Below are positions 25,095 to 34,553 of a stretch of 64,000 nucleotides of DNA, piece by piece. The notes under the pieces were generated by a model that saw only the letters and a program-made list of their open reading frames with translations, did no database searches and was not told the origin of the DNA. Both the position numbers and the translations under genes were made by a program. The stretch is from Acetivibrio sp. MSJd-27 (lineage in GTDB: Bacteria; Bacillota; Clostridia; UMGS1840; HGM11507): NCBI RefSeq assembly GCF_018918095.1, contig NZ_JAHLPV010000003.1:1-64000 (forward strand). Reading direction: 5' to 3'. Position 1 is the stretch's first letter, and each line of letters opens with the position of its first letter.

Positions 25095-25121
25095 TTAGCA
25101 ATCAACGAACGAGAGTGCTAA
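25095..25121 (+). promoter_or_regulatory. CIRCE operator for HrcA
   Basis: TTAGCAATC, nine bases, GAGTGCTAA. It matches the CIRCE consensus (TTAGCACTC-N9-GAGTGCTAA) except for one C-to-A change in the left arm. HrcA binds here to repress the operon at normal temperature. Confidence 0.95.
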
Positions 25122-25148
25122 CAAAGAGAAGAATAAATCGTCTCTCGC

Positions 25149-25225
25149 CTGTCATTCCGAGGAATCTCACGGCGGAAATCCTTGGCGAGTGGCAGGGCGA
25201 TTCTTCACTCCGTTCAGAATGACAG
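25149..25225. repeat. Dispersed inverted repeat, copy R1
   Basis: CTGTCATTCCGAGGAATCTCAC on the left and GATTCTTC...CAGAATGACAG on the right form a 77-bp imperfect inverted repeat inside the 5' leader of hrcA. Related copies lie at 37148-37236 and 39754-39782. Repeats of this type are common in gut Firmicutes genomes. Confidence 0.7.
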
Positions 25226-25328
25226 GGTGTGGAAACAAACCGGATAACAGGGGCTTGTTCCTGCCGCAAAGGGCGCAGAGAACAAAGCGCTCTGTTCTCC
25301 TGTAAACTGTGTAAAGGAGGATGCCATT

Positions 25329-26378
25329 ATGGATTTAAACGACAGAAAGTCACGGATTTTAAAGGCTTTGGTGGATTACTATATCTCCACAGCGGAACCG
25401 GTCAGCTCCCGGACGATCTCCAAAATGGATGAGCTGAACCTATCCTCCGCCACCATACGCAACGAGATGGCTGACCTGGAGGACATGGGTTATCTGGAAC
25501 AGCCCCACACATCTGCCGGCAGAATCCCCTCCTATCTAGGGTACCGGGCTTATGTAGACAATCTGATGCGCAAATATCTGGTAACCCTGAATGAGTTTGC
25601 CGAACTGCGCAGACAGGTCAATCACAAGGTGGAAGAACTGGACTATTATATTAAAAAGGTATTGGATATCGCCTCCAAGCATACCAACCTGACCGCCATC
25701 GCTATGACGCCCGACTTAAAGAAGGGCTGCATCAAGCGGTTTGAGCTGATGAAGATTGATGCGCATTCGTTGCATCTGGTGCTGATCACCGACTCGGGAT
25801 TGGTGAAGAGCAAAACCCTCCGTCTCGAGGAGGAGATTACCGAGGAGTTCGTGCTCTCCCTGCGTGACGTACTGAACGAGGTGCTGGCGGGCGTTCCTCT
25901 GGAACAGCTGGGCATTCAGAATGTGGAAAAAATTCTTCAGCGGCTCTCCGGCGACAAAGATCTTCTGACCTCCATCATTGATTTTGTCTATTTCACCGTC
26001 AACGAGATGAATGAAAACGAAATCCTGTTAAGCGGGCAGAACAATATTCTCTCCCTTCCGGAGTTTAAGGATGTCAAGAAGGTGCAGGGATTCTTTGAAA
26101 TATTGGACGACAAAAAGGAAGTCAAAAATATCATCACCAAAAATATCAAAGCCGAGAATCTGAATGTGGCTATCGGCAAGGAATCCAGGGTGGAATCCAT
26201 TGAGGATATGAGCCTGGTGGTATCCACCTACAAAATTTCCGACGGTATTTATGGCGCCATCGGGGTAATCGGCCCCATGCGGATGGATTATTCCAAAGTG
26301 GTGTCCTCTCTGGAGGCCATCACAAAAAATTTAAATGAAGGTTTACTCAAGGATTATTATGGAAACAATAGTGAATAG
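25329..26378 (+). CDS. hrcA: Heat-inducible transcription repressor HrcA
   Basis: 349 residues. The N-terminal winged helix is visible (LNDRKSRILKALVDYYISTAEPVSSRTI, SSATIRNEMADLEDMGYLEQPHTSAGRIPS), followed by the dimerisation and GAF-like domains and the conserved end SSLEAITKNLNEGLL. It binds CIRCE upstream and depends on GroEL for activity in known systems. AAAGGAGG is six to seven bases before the ATG. The leader is unusually long (about 220 bases from the promoter) because repeat R1 lies in it. Confidence 0.97.
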   Translation: MDLNDRKSRILKALVDYYISTAEPVSSRTISKMDELNLSSATIRNEMADLEDMGYLEQPHTSAGRIPSYLGYRAYVDNLMRKYLVTLNEFAELRRQVNHKVEELDYYIKKVLDIASKHTNLTAIAMTPDLKKGCIKRFELMKIDAHSLHLVLITDSGLVKSKTLRLEEEITEEFVLSLRDVLNEVLAGVPLEQLGIQNVEKILQRLSGDKDLLTSIIDFVYFTVNEMNENEILLSGQNNILSLPEFKDVKKVQGFFEILDDKKEVKNIITKNIKAENLNVAIGKESRVESIEDMSLVVSTYKISDGIYGAIGVIGPMRMDYSKVVSSLEAITKNLNEGLLKDYYGNNSE

Positions 26379-26417
26379 TGCTTTCCGTCAGAAGGATAAG
26401 CAGAAAGGATGTTAGAG

Positions 26418-26999
26418 TTGGAAAAAAAGAAAACAGCAAAAAATGAAAAAGTGAAGCAGGAAGCAAATGAGGAAGTAAAAGAAGAAATCAGGGAGGAAAC
26501 CTCAGAGGCGGAAGAACCGAAAAAAACGAAAGAAACGGATTCCAGCGAAGAGACCGCGGAAAATCTGGAAGCGAAGGTTGCCGACGAGGTGGCTGAGTTT
26601 AAAGATAAACTGCTCCGCACCATGGCGGAATTCGATAATTATAAAAGACGCACCGCGAAGGAGAAAGACAGTATGTATGACTATGCGGTCTGCGACACAG
26701 TGAACAAGCTTCTTCCTGTTTTGGACACCTTAAAGCTTTCCCTGCAGCATGAAAAGGAGGATACTCCTTTCAAGCAGGGTGTGGAGATGGTCGTCAAACA
26801 GTTTATTGACACCCTGGATAAAATGGATGTGAAGGAGATCAAAGCCGTCGGGGAACCCTTTGACCCCAACTTCCACAACGCTGTTATGCACATCGAGGAT
26901 GAGCAGTACGGCGAAAAAGAGATTGTGGAAGAATTTCAGACGGGCTTTATCCGCAAGGACAAAGTGATCCGCTTCAGCATGGTGAAAGTGGCAAACTAA
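26418..26999 (+). CDS. grpE: Nucleotide exchange factor GrpE
   Basis: 193 residues. A Glu/Lys-rich disordered and coiled-coil N-terminus (about 1-75) leads to the conserved core: LLRTMAEFDNYKRRTAKEK, then VNKLLPVLDTLKLSL and the beta domain GEPFDPNFHNAVMHIEDEQYGEKEIVEEFQTGF. It releases ADP from DnaK. A TTG start is preferred with AAAGGA eight bases upstream; an ATG nine bases earlier (26409) directly abuts that site. It follows hrcA by 39 bases. Confidence 0.95.
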   Translation: MEKKKTAKNEKVKQEANEEVKEEIREETSEAEEPKKTKETDSSEETAENLEAKVADEVAEFKDKLLRTMAEFDNYKRRTAKEKDSMYDYAVCDTVNKLLPVLDTLKLSLQHEKEDTPFKQGVEMVVKQFIDTLDKMDVKEIKAVGEPFDPNFHNAVMHIEDEQYGEKEIVEEFQTGFIRKDKVIRFSMVKVAN

Positions 27000-28889
<1,890 letters not shown>

Positions 28890-28970
28890 TTTCATGGAAT
28901 CACAATAAAACGCGTGCATTTTAGAACAGTTTATTATATAATAAAAGGGATAGAATGCGGCGATCATTCA

Positions 28971-28997
28971 GGAGGGGCTTTCACGCCCTTCCTTTTT
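28971..28997 (+). terminator. Intercistronic terminator between dnaK and dnaJ
   Basis: GGAGGGGC, six-base loop, GCCCTTCC (one G-U) and T5. It should attenuate read-through into dnaJ, keeping DnaK above DnaJ; that outcome is inferred. An AT-rich near-palindrome lies just upstream. Confidence 0.8.
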
Positions 28998-29027
28998 GAG
29001 TATCAATGAGAAAAAGGTGTTGACATT

Positions 29028-30173
29028 ATGGCTGATAAAAGAGATTACTACGAGGTTCTGGGTATCAGCAAGGGCGCTTCCGCCGACGAGATTAAAAAAG
29101 CATACCGGAAGATGGCGAAAAAATACCATCCCGATGTGAATCCCGGCGACAAGGAAGCGGAGGCAAAATTCAAGGAAGCGAATGAAGCCTATGAAGTCCT
29201 TTCGGATCCTCAGAAAAAACAAAAATACGATACCTACGGGCACCAGGCCTTCGATCCCAACGGAGGATTCGGCGGAGGCGCAGGATTCGGCGATTTTGAT
29301 TTCGGCGACATCGGCGACATCTTCGGTTCTTTCTTCGGCGGCGGTTTTGGCGGCGGACGGCGCCCGAAAAACGGTCCCCAGAGAGGGCAGGATATCGAAA
29401 AATCGCTGGATATCACCTTCATGGAGGCGGCGTTCGGCGTAGAAAAGCAGATTACCGTCCACAAATATGAGAAGTGTGACAAGTGCGGCGGAACCGGCGC
29501 GAAGAGCAAATCCGATGTGGAAACCTGTCCTGTCTGCGGCGGAACCGGCCAGGAAAAAGTTGTGCAGAAAACCGTGCTGGGGCAGTTTGTCAATGTAAAG
29601 ACCTGCTCCCACTGCGGCGGCAAGGGAAGTATTATCAAAAGCCCCTGCCCCACCTGCCAGGGACGGGGCGTCAACCGCAAGAGCAAAACCCTGAAGGTGA
29701 CCATCCCCGCCGGCATCGACAACGGACAGCAGATCTCCTTAAGCGGCGAGGGGGAGGCCGGACTGAACGGCGGCCCCAGCGGAAACCTTTATATCCGCAT
29801 CAATATTATGCCGGATAAAATCTTCAAGCGGATCGGCAGCGACGTGTACGTGGATGTTCCGATCAGCTATCCGGAGGCGGCGCTGGGCGCAAAGGTGGTT
29901 ATCCCCACCATTCACGGAAAAATTGAGCTGACCATTCCGGAGGGAACCCAGAACGGCGATAAGTTTGTTCTGAAGGGCAAGGGAATCCCCTATCTGCGCG
30001 GCGTGGGCAAGGGAAACCAATACGTCACCATTCATGTGGAGATCCCCAAAAAGCTCAGCTCCAAGCAGAAGGAACTCTTAAAGCAGTTCCAGGAAGCCAT
30101 GGAGCCGGGAAACCATGACAAAAAGAAACGGTTCGGCGACGCCATCCGGGAATTTTTCGGACAGGGAGAATAA
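29028..30173 (+). CDS. dnaJ: Co-chaperone DnaJ (Hsp40, type I)
   Basis: 381 residues. J domain with HPD ([11 protein letters not shown]), then a Gly/Phe-rich linker (about 75-112) that is unusually pure, the four-repeat zinc-finger domain ([32 protein letters not shown]) and the C-terminal substrate-binding region ([19 protein letters not shown]). All type I elements are intact. It delivers clients to DnaK and stimulates its ATPase. Confidence 0.98.
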   Translation: MADKRDYYEVLGISKGASADEIKKAYRKMAKKYHPDVNPGDKEAEAKFKEANEAYEVLSDPQKKQKYDTYGHQAFDPNGGFGGGAGFGDFDFGDIGDIFGSFFGGGFGGGRRPKNGPQRGQDIEKSLDITFMEAAFGVEKQITVHKYEKCDKCGGTGAKSKSDVETCPVCGGTGQEKVVQKTVLGQFVNVKTCSHCGGKGSIIKSPCPTCQGRGVNRKSKTLKVTIPAGIDNGQQISLSGEGEAGLNGGPSGNLYIRINIMPDKIFKRIGSDVYVDVPISYPEAALGAKVVIPTIHGKIELTIPEGTQNGDKFVLKGKGIPYLRGVGKGNQYVTIHVEIPKKLSSKQKELLKQFQEAMEPGNHDKKKRFGDAIREFFGQGE

Positions 30174-30175
30174 CA

Positions 30176-31075
30176 ATGAACTGGTATGAAATCAAACTGG
30201 AAATCGCACCCGAAGACATCGAAAAGGGCGAGCTGTTTTTTCAGGACTGCGGTATTCTTTCCCTCAATATCGACGATCCCACTGACATGCTGGATCACCA
30301 GGCGCATGCCAAGTGGGACTATATTGATGAAAGCCTGCTCGCCCGTGACCTCTCAAAGGCCTACATAAAGGTTTACGCGGAGACGGAGGAGGAGCGGGAC
30401 GCGATTCTGAAGGCGGGAGAGGAAAAGGGCTTTTCCCTCACCTGGGAGGTTCTGAAAGCGGAGGATTGGGAGAACGGCTGGAAGAAATATTACAGCACCT
30501 TCCGTATAGGCGAACACACTGTCATTGTTCCCGCATGGGAAGAGTATCACAAAAAAGAAGGCGAGAACACCATTATTCTGGACAGCGGCATGGCTTTCGG
30601 CACCGGAACCCATGAGACCACCAGGATGTGTATTGAGCAGATCGAACAGATTATGAAGCCGGGCATGAAGGTGCTGGATATCGGCACCGGCAGCGGCATA
30701 CTTTCCATCTGCGCCGCTCAGAACGGTGCGGCGCATGTGGACGCAGTGGATATCGACGAGCTGAGTGTAAAAATCTCCAAAGAAAACATTGCCTTAAACG
30801 GGCTGACGGAAAAAATTTCTGTAAAACAGGGGGATCTACTTGACACAGTCGGTGGTACCTATGATATAATAATAGCTAACATTGTTGCTGATGTGATCAT
30901 CAGCCTTTTCGGAAGCGTCAAGCCCTTCCTGAAGCCGGAGGGGCTGTTTCTGGTCAGCGGGATTATTCTGGAGCGGAAGCAGGAGGTTGCGGACGCAGCT
31001 GTTCAAAACGGTTTTTTCATAAAAGCCGAGAAGACGGACGGCGGCTGGGCTTCTTTCCTTCTGGGAAAACAGTAA
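30176..31075 (+). CDS. prmA: Ribosomal protein L11 methyltransferase
   Basis: 299 residues. N-terminal substrate domain, then the AdoMet Rossmann fold: DSGMAFGTGTHETTRMC, VLDIGTGSGILSICAAQNGA and IIANIVADVI, the PrmA form of the NPPF-like motif. Target is L11 at several amino groups. It starts three bases after dnaJ with GGGAGA upstream, so it is co-transcribed with the chaperones, as in many Firmicutes. Confidence 0.95.
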   Translation: MNWYEIKLEIAPEDIEKGELFFQDCGILSLNIDDPTDMLDHQAHAKWDYIDESLLARDLSKAYIKVYAETEEERDAILKAGEEKGFSLTWEVLKAEDWENGWKKYYSTFRIGEHTVIVPAWEEYHKKEGENTIILDSGMAFGTGTHETTRMCIEQIEQIMKPGMKVLDIGTGSGILSICAAQNGAAHVDAVDIDELSVKISKENIALNGLTEKISVKQGDLLDTVGGTYDIIIANIVADVIISLFGSVKPFLKPEGLFLVSGIILERKQEVADAAVQNGFFIKAEKTDGGWASFLLGKQ

Positions 31076-31138
31076 TGTAGAGATATACGGTTTTTCAGGG
31101 ATCGATTCTCACACTGCTTGGACATTATCCCTCTACAT
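31075..31138 (+). other. Intercistronic inverted repeat between prmA and rsmE
   Basis: ATGTAGAG (31075-31082) pairs with CTCTACAT (31131-31138), and inside it GGAT (31099-31102) with ATCC (31127-31130). It could be an RNA stem that adjusts processing; no T run, so not a terminator. Confidence 0.4.
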
Positions 31139-31172
31139 AGCCAACCAATGTTTACACGAGGAGAACCGGAAC

Positions 31173-31904
31173 ATGCCGAAATTCTTTTTTGATCCCCGCG
31201 CGATCCGGGACGGTGTTGTCACGCTGGACGGGGAAAACGCCAGACATCTGATAAGGGTTCTTAGAATAAAGGAAGGCGACGGGCTGATTTTGTGCGACGG
31301 AGAGGCCTTTGACTATGACGCCACCGTGAAATCCGTTTCCAAGGACAGCCTGGAAGCCTATCTCATCAAAAAATATGAAAACCCGGCGGAACCCGAAACA
31401 AAAATTACACTGTTTCAAGGACTTCCAAAGGGGGACAAGCTTTCTTATATTGTGGAGAAGGCGGTGGAAGCCGGCGTCTGCGAGATTGCTCCGGTGCTTT
31501 TAAAGCGTTCTGTCGCCAGAATCGGCAAAAAGGATTTTGCAAAAAAGGCGGATCGGTACCGGAAAATCGCCGAATCGGCCGCAAAACAGTCAAATCGGGG
31601 GGTCATCCCCACGGTTTCTGCACTGCACGGCCTGGATGAGGTCATCACACGCAAGGATGCCTTTGACCTTCTTCTGATGCCGTATGAATGCGAAAAGGAG
31701 CATTCCCTCAAAAATGCTCTGATGTCCTGTCCGGATGCAAAAAACATCGCGGTCATCATAGGGCCGGAGGGCGGTTTTGACGGGGAGGAAGCACAGCTGC
31801 TGACAAAGGCTGGTTTCCGTTCCGTTTCTTTGGGCACAAGGATCCTGCGCACAGAGACGGCTGGTATTGCTTCCATCTTCCAAATTCTTTATGAATATGA
31901 ATAA
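31173..31904 (+). CDS. rsmE: 16S rRNA (uracil1498-N3)-methyltransferase
   Basis: 243 residues. N-terminal PUA-like part (MPKFFFDPRAIRDGVVTLDGENARHLIRVLR), then a SPOUT knot domain: GLPKGDKLSYIVEKAVEAGV, IIGPEGGFDGEEAQLL and SLGTRILRTETAGI, the AdoMet-binding knot. It modifies U1498 in the small subunit. GAGGAG lies about nine bases before the ATG. Common partner of prmA downstream of dnaJ. Confidence 0.96.
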   Translation: MPKFFFDPRAIRDGVVTLDGENARHLIRVLRIKEGDGLILCDGEAFDYDATVKSVSKDSLEAYLIKKYENPAEPETKITLFQGLPKGDKLSYIVEKAVEAGVCEIAPVLLKRSVARIGKKDFAKKADRYRKIAESAAKQSNRGVIPTVSALHGLDEVITRKDAFDLLLMPYECEKEHSLKNALMSCPDAKNIAVIIGPEGGFDGEEAQLLTKAGFRSVSLGTRILRTETAGIASIFQILYEYE

Positions 31905-31940
31905 AATAATATGAATAAAACAAAAGGAGAGCGGGCAAAC

Positions 31941-32477
31941 ATGAAAAAACCACATTACGCACCAAAACAACAGGCAAAAAAAGAAAAAAAGGCATTGATT
32001 GAGAAGATGTCAAACAAGCTGCTTGTAATCTTCTCGGTATCCCTGGTGGCGGAGATTCTTTTACTATTTCTTTACACCAGCTTTAAGAGCACTGGGACAG
32101 TTCTGTATATGAACACCTTTATGACGGTTACCTATCTGGTCTTTTTGGCAGCGTTCATCGCCCTGATTGTCACAGCGTCTGTCCTGAAGAAAAAAGGCAA
32201 AAAACCGGAAGCTTTCACCACCAGAATGAAAAACTGGAGTTTTGTGGCTTTGGCGTGCGCCGTTGTCTGCTTCCTCATTATGCCGAACCCCACCATCAGC
32301 TTCCTGTTTAACCTGATCGGTCAGGGAGAAGCGGCACAGAATATTTTCACTATCACCAACCGGGTGACTGGTTCCAAGGGGATTCCCTACATCATGGGCG
32401 CTCTGGCGATTTATGTGATTGTCATGTTCATCGTCACCAACGTAAAAATCAAGAAAATTCAGAAATCTTATAAATAA
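31941..32477 (+). CDS. Membrane protein of unknown function
   Basis: 178 residues. A basic N-terminus ([21 protein letters not shown]) precedes four hydrophobic segments (about 28-48, 58-83, 100-120, 147-168) and a basic tail. No family recognised. The ATG with AGGAGAGCGGG upstream is chosen over one ten codons earlier. Between rsmE and glyS on the same strand, probably co-transcribed. Confidence 0.75.
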   Translation: MKKPHYAPKQQAKKEKKALIEKMSNKLLVIFSVSLVAEILLLFLYTSFKSTGTVLYMNTFMTVTYLVFLAAFIALIVTASVLKKKGKKPEAFTTRMKNWSFVALACAVVCFLIMPNPTISFLFNLIGQGEAAQNIFTITNRVTGSKGIPYIMGALAIYVIVMFIVTNVKIKKIQKSYK

Positions 32478-32506
32478 AATTGGGAAACAAAAGGGGAGTT
32501 ATCAAC

Positions 32507-33883
32507 ATGAAGAATACCGAAAAAACCATGGAAAAAGTCGTCGCGCTGGCCAAGGCGCGCGGATTTGTCTATCCTGGTTCCGAGATATACGGCGGCCTTT
32601 CCAACACTTGGGACTACGGCCCGCTGGGCGTGGAGTTCAAGAACAACGTCAAAAAAGCCTGGTGGAAAAAATTCGTTCAGGAGTCTCCCTACAATGTGGG
32701 ACTGGACGCGGCAATCCTGATGAATCCGAAAACCTGGGTGGCCTCCGGTCATGTTGGCGGCTTCTCCGATCCTCTGATGGACTGTAAGGAATGCAAAACC
32801 CGTCATCGCGCAGATAATCTGATCGAGGATGCAACCGGCGAGAATCCTGCCGGCTGGTCCAATGAGGAGATGAGTTCTTACATCAAGGAACACAACATCA
32901 AATGTCCGAACTGCGGCGCCTGCAACTTTACAGACATCCGCAAATTCAACCTGATGTTCAAGACCTTTCAGGGCGTCACCGAGGACTCCAAAGCGGAGCT
33001 GTTCCTGCGGCCGGAAACTGCGCAGGGTATTTTTGTCAACTTTAAAAACGTACAGCGCACCGCGCGGAAAAAGATCCCCTTCGGGATCGCCCAGATCGGA
33101 AAATCCTTCCGGAACGAAATCACACCCGGGAACTTTACCTTCCGTACCCGTGAGTTTGAACAGATGGAGCTGGAATTTTTCTGCAAGCCCGGCACCGACA
33201 TGGAATGGTTCAAATTCTGGGAGGAAACCTGTGTGAAATGGCTGGAATCCCTGGGGATGAAAGGTGAAAACATGAAGCTCCGCGGGCATGAGAAGGAGGA
33301 ACTTTCTCACTATTCCAACGCCACCACCGACATTGAATACCTGTTCCCCTTCGGCTGGGGCGAGCTCTGGGGCATCGCAGACCGGACCAATTTCGATCTT
33401 AGTCAGCACGCCACTCATTCCGGCGAGAACTTTGAATACATGGATACCGAAACCAACGAAAAATACATTCCCTACTGCATCGAGCCCTCTTTGGGTGCAG
33501 ACCGCGTCACACTGGCCTTCCTGGTGGAGGCTTATGACGAGGAGGAGATCGCGGAGGGAGACGTGCGCACCGTGCTGCACTTCCATCCCGCGCTGGCACC
33601 CATCAAAGCGGCGGTTCTTCCTCTTTCCAAAAAACTGTCCAAGGAAGCGTTTGCCGTCTATGAAAAACTGTCCAAGGATTTCATGTGCGAGTTTGACGAG
33701 GCGGGCAGCATCGGAAAACGGTACCGTAGGCAGGACGAGATTGGTACCCCTTGGTGTATCACCTTCGATTTTGACTCTCTCACCGACGGCTGTGTGACCG
33801 TGCGTGACCGCGATACCATGGAACAGGCAAGAATCAAAATCGAGGAGCTGAAGGATTATATTGCAGAAAAATTGGTATTTTAA
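32507..33883 (+). CDS. glyS: Glycyl-tRNA synthetase, single-chain alpha2 type
   Basis: 458 residues. Class II motifs: motif 1 region [17 protein letters not shown], motif 2 [14 protein letters not shown], motif 3 [14 protein letters not shown], plus the Gly-site [15 protein letters not shown] and a C-terminal anticodon-binding domain. Two cysteine pairs ([14 protein letters not shown]) form the zinc insertion seen in this subtype. This is the alpha2 enzyme, not the GlyQ+GlyS pair of many bacteria. AGGGGAG precedes the chosen ATG; the open frame runs nine codons further. Confidence 0.96.
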   Translation: MKNTEKTMEKVVALAKARGFVYPGSEIYGGLSNTWDYGPLGVEFKNNVKKAWWKKFVQESPYNVGLDAAILMNPKTWVASGHVGGFSDPLMDCKECKTRHRADNLIEDATGENPAGWSNEEMSSYIKEHNIKCPNCGACNFTDIRKFNLMFKTFQGVTEDSKAELFLRPETAQGIFVNFKNVQRTARKKIPFGIAQIGKSFRNEITPGNFTFRTREFEQMELEFFCKPGTDMEWFKFWEETCVKWLESLGMKGENMKLRGHEKEELSHYSNATTDIEYLFPFGWGELWGIADRTNFDLSQHATHSGENFEYMDTETNEKYIPYCIEPSLGADRVTLAFLVEAYDEEEIAEGDVRTVLHFHPALAPIKAAVLPLSKKLSKEAFAVYEKLSKDFMCEFDEAGSIGKRYRRQDEIGTPWCITFDFDSLTDGCVTVRDRDTMEQARIKIEELKDYIAEKLVF

Positions 33884-33887
33884 GCAG

Positions 33888-33906
33888 GGGCGGATAGCAT
33901 CCGCCC
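33888..33906 (+). terminator. Hairpin after glyS
   Basis: GGGCGGAT, three-base loop, ATCCGCCC, four bases after the stop; a T-rich run follows only about eleven bases later, so termination may be partial. Confidence 0.6.
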
Positions 33907-33969
33907 GCTACAATATGGTTTTTTCCTTGGAGAAAACGACATATGTTATTTTGGAAAGGAGATTTATTT

Positions 33970-34494
33970 ATGGCTGTTGAAACCCGCAGGCCGCCTGTAC
34001 TGGCCATGTTTACCAATCAATTGATCGCAGCCGTTGTCTGCTTTCTCTTGACCATTTTTGCCTTCAAATGGATCTACGATTCTCCCTGGCTGTACGCCGC
34101 GTTTATCCTGTTCCATTTGTCGGGCATTTACTCCTACGCATATTCTCAGGCAAAAATCGACCACAGAGATCGGGGAATTTATGTCTATCGGAACGCCCTC
34201 ACCATCGGCTTATGGGGAGCCTTCTGGATCGGCGTGATTCTGATACCGCATCTGATTCTTTTGTTTGCGGTGCCGGAAGCAGCGGGCGCTATCGCCGCCT
34301 TTGCCCGATTCTGGAACTATCCCTATTCCTTCTTTCTCTATGGTCTGGAAAACAACGGGACCTTTCATCTTTCCGCAGCGCTTGTCAGTCTGCTTCTGCC
34401 CGTTGTGACCTCGTATATTGCCTATTTTCTGAGCGCGAAAGGTTTTTCCCTCTCAGAAAAAATTTATAAGTTGACGCACAAAAGTACAAAATAA
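33970..34494 (+). CDS. Membrane protein of unknown function
   Basis: 174 residues with about five hydrophobic segments (LIAAVVCFLLTIFAFKWIY, LYAAFILFHLSGIYSYAYS, and three more) and a short basic end. No family recognised. GGAAAGGAG lies eight bases before the ATG. A perfect terminator begins at its stop codon, isolating it from polA. Confidence 0.72.
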   Translation: MAVETRRPPVLAMFTNQLIAAVVCFLLTIFAFKWIYDSPWLYAAFILFHLSGIYSYAYSQAKIDHRDRGIYVYRNALTIGLWGAFWIGVILIPHLILLFAVPEAAGAIAAFARFWNYPYSFFLYGLENNGTFHLSAALVSLLLPVVTSYIAYFLSAKGFSLSEKIYKLTHKSTK

Positions 34495-34525
34495 AATTGC
34501 CGGGAATGGTTTCCCGGCAATTTTT
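34493..34525 (+). terminator. Terminator overlapping the membrane-protein stop codon
   Basis: AAAATTGCCGGGAA, four-base loop, TTCCCGGCAATTTT; 14-bp perfect stem with A and T flanks. Confidence 0.9.
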
Positions 34526-34553
34526 GAAAAGATACGAAACGGATGGTGATTCC

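Noticed and set aside
32468-33586. 372-codon minus-strand frame opposite glyS
   Set aside because: Shadow of glyS; starts with no ribosome binding site and has no domain.
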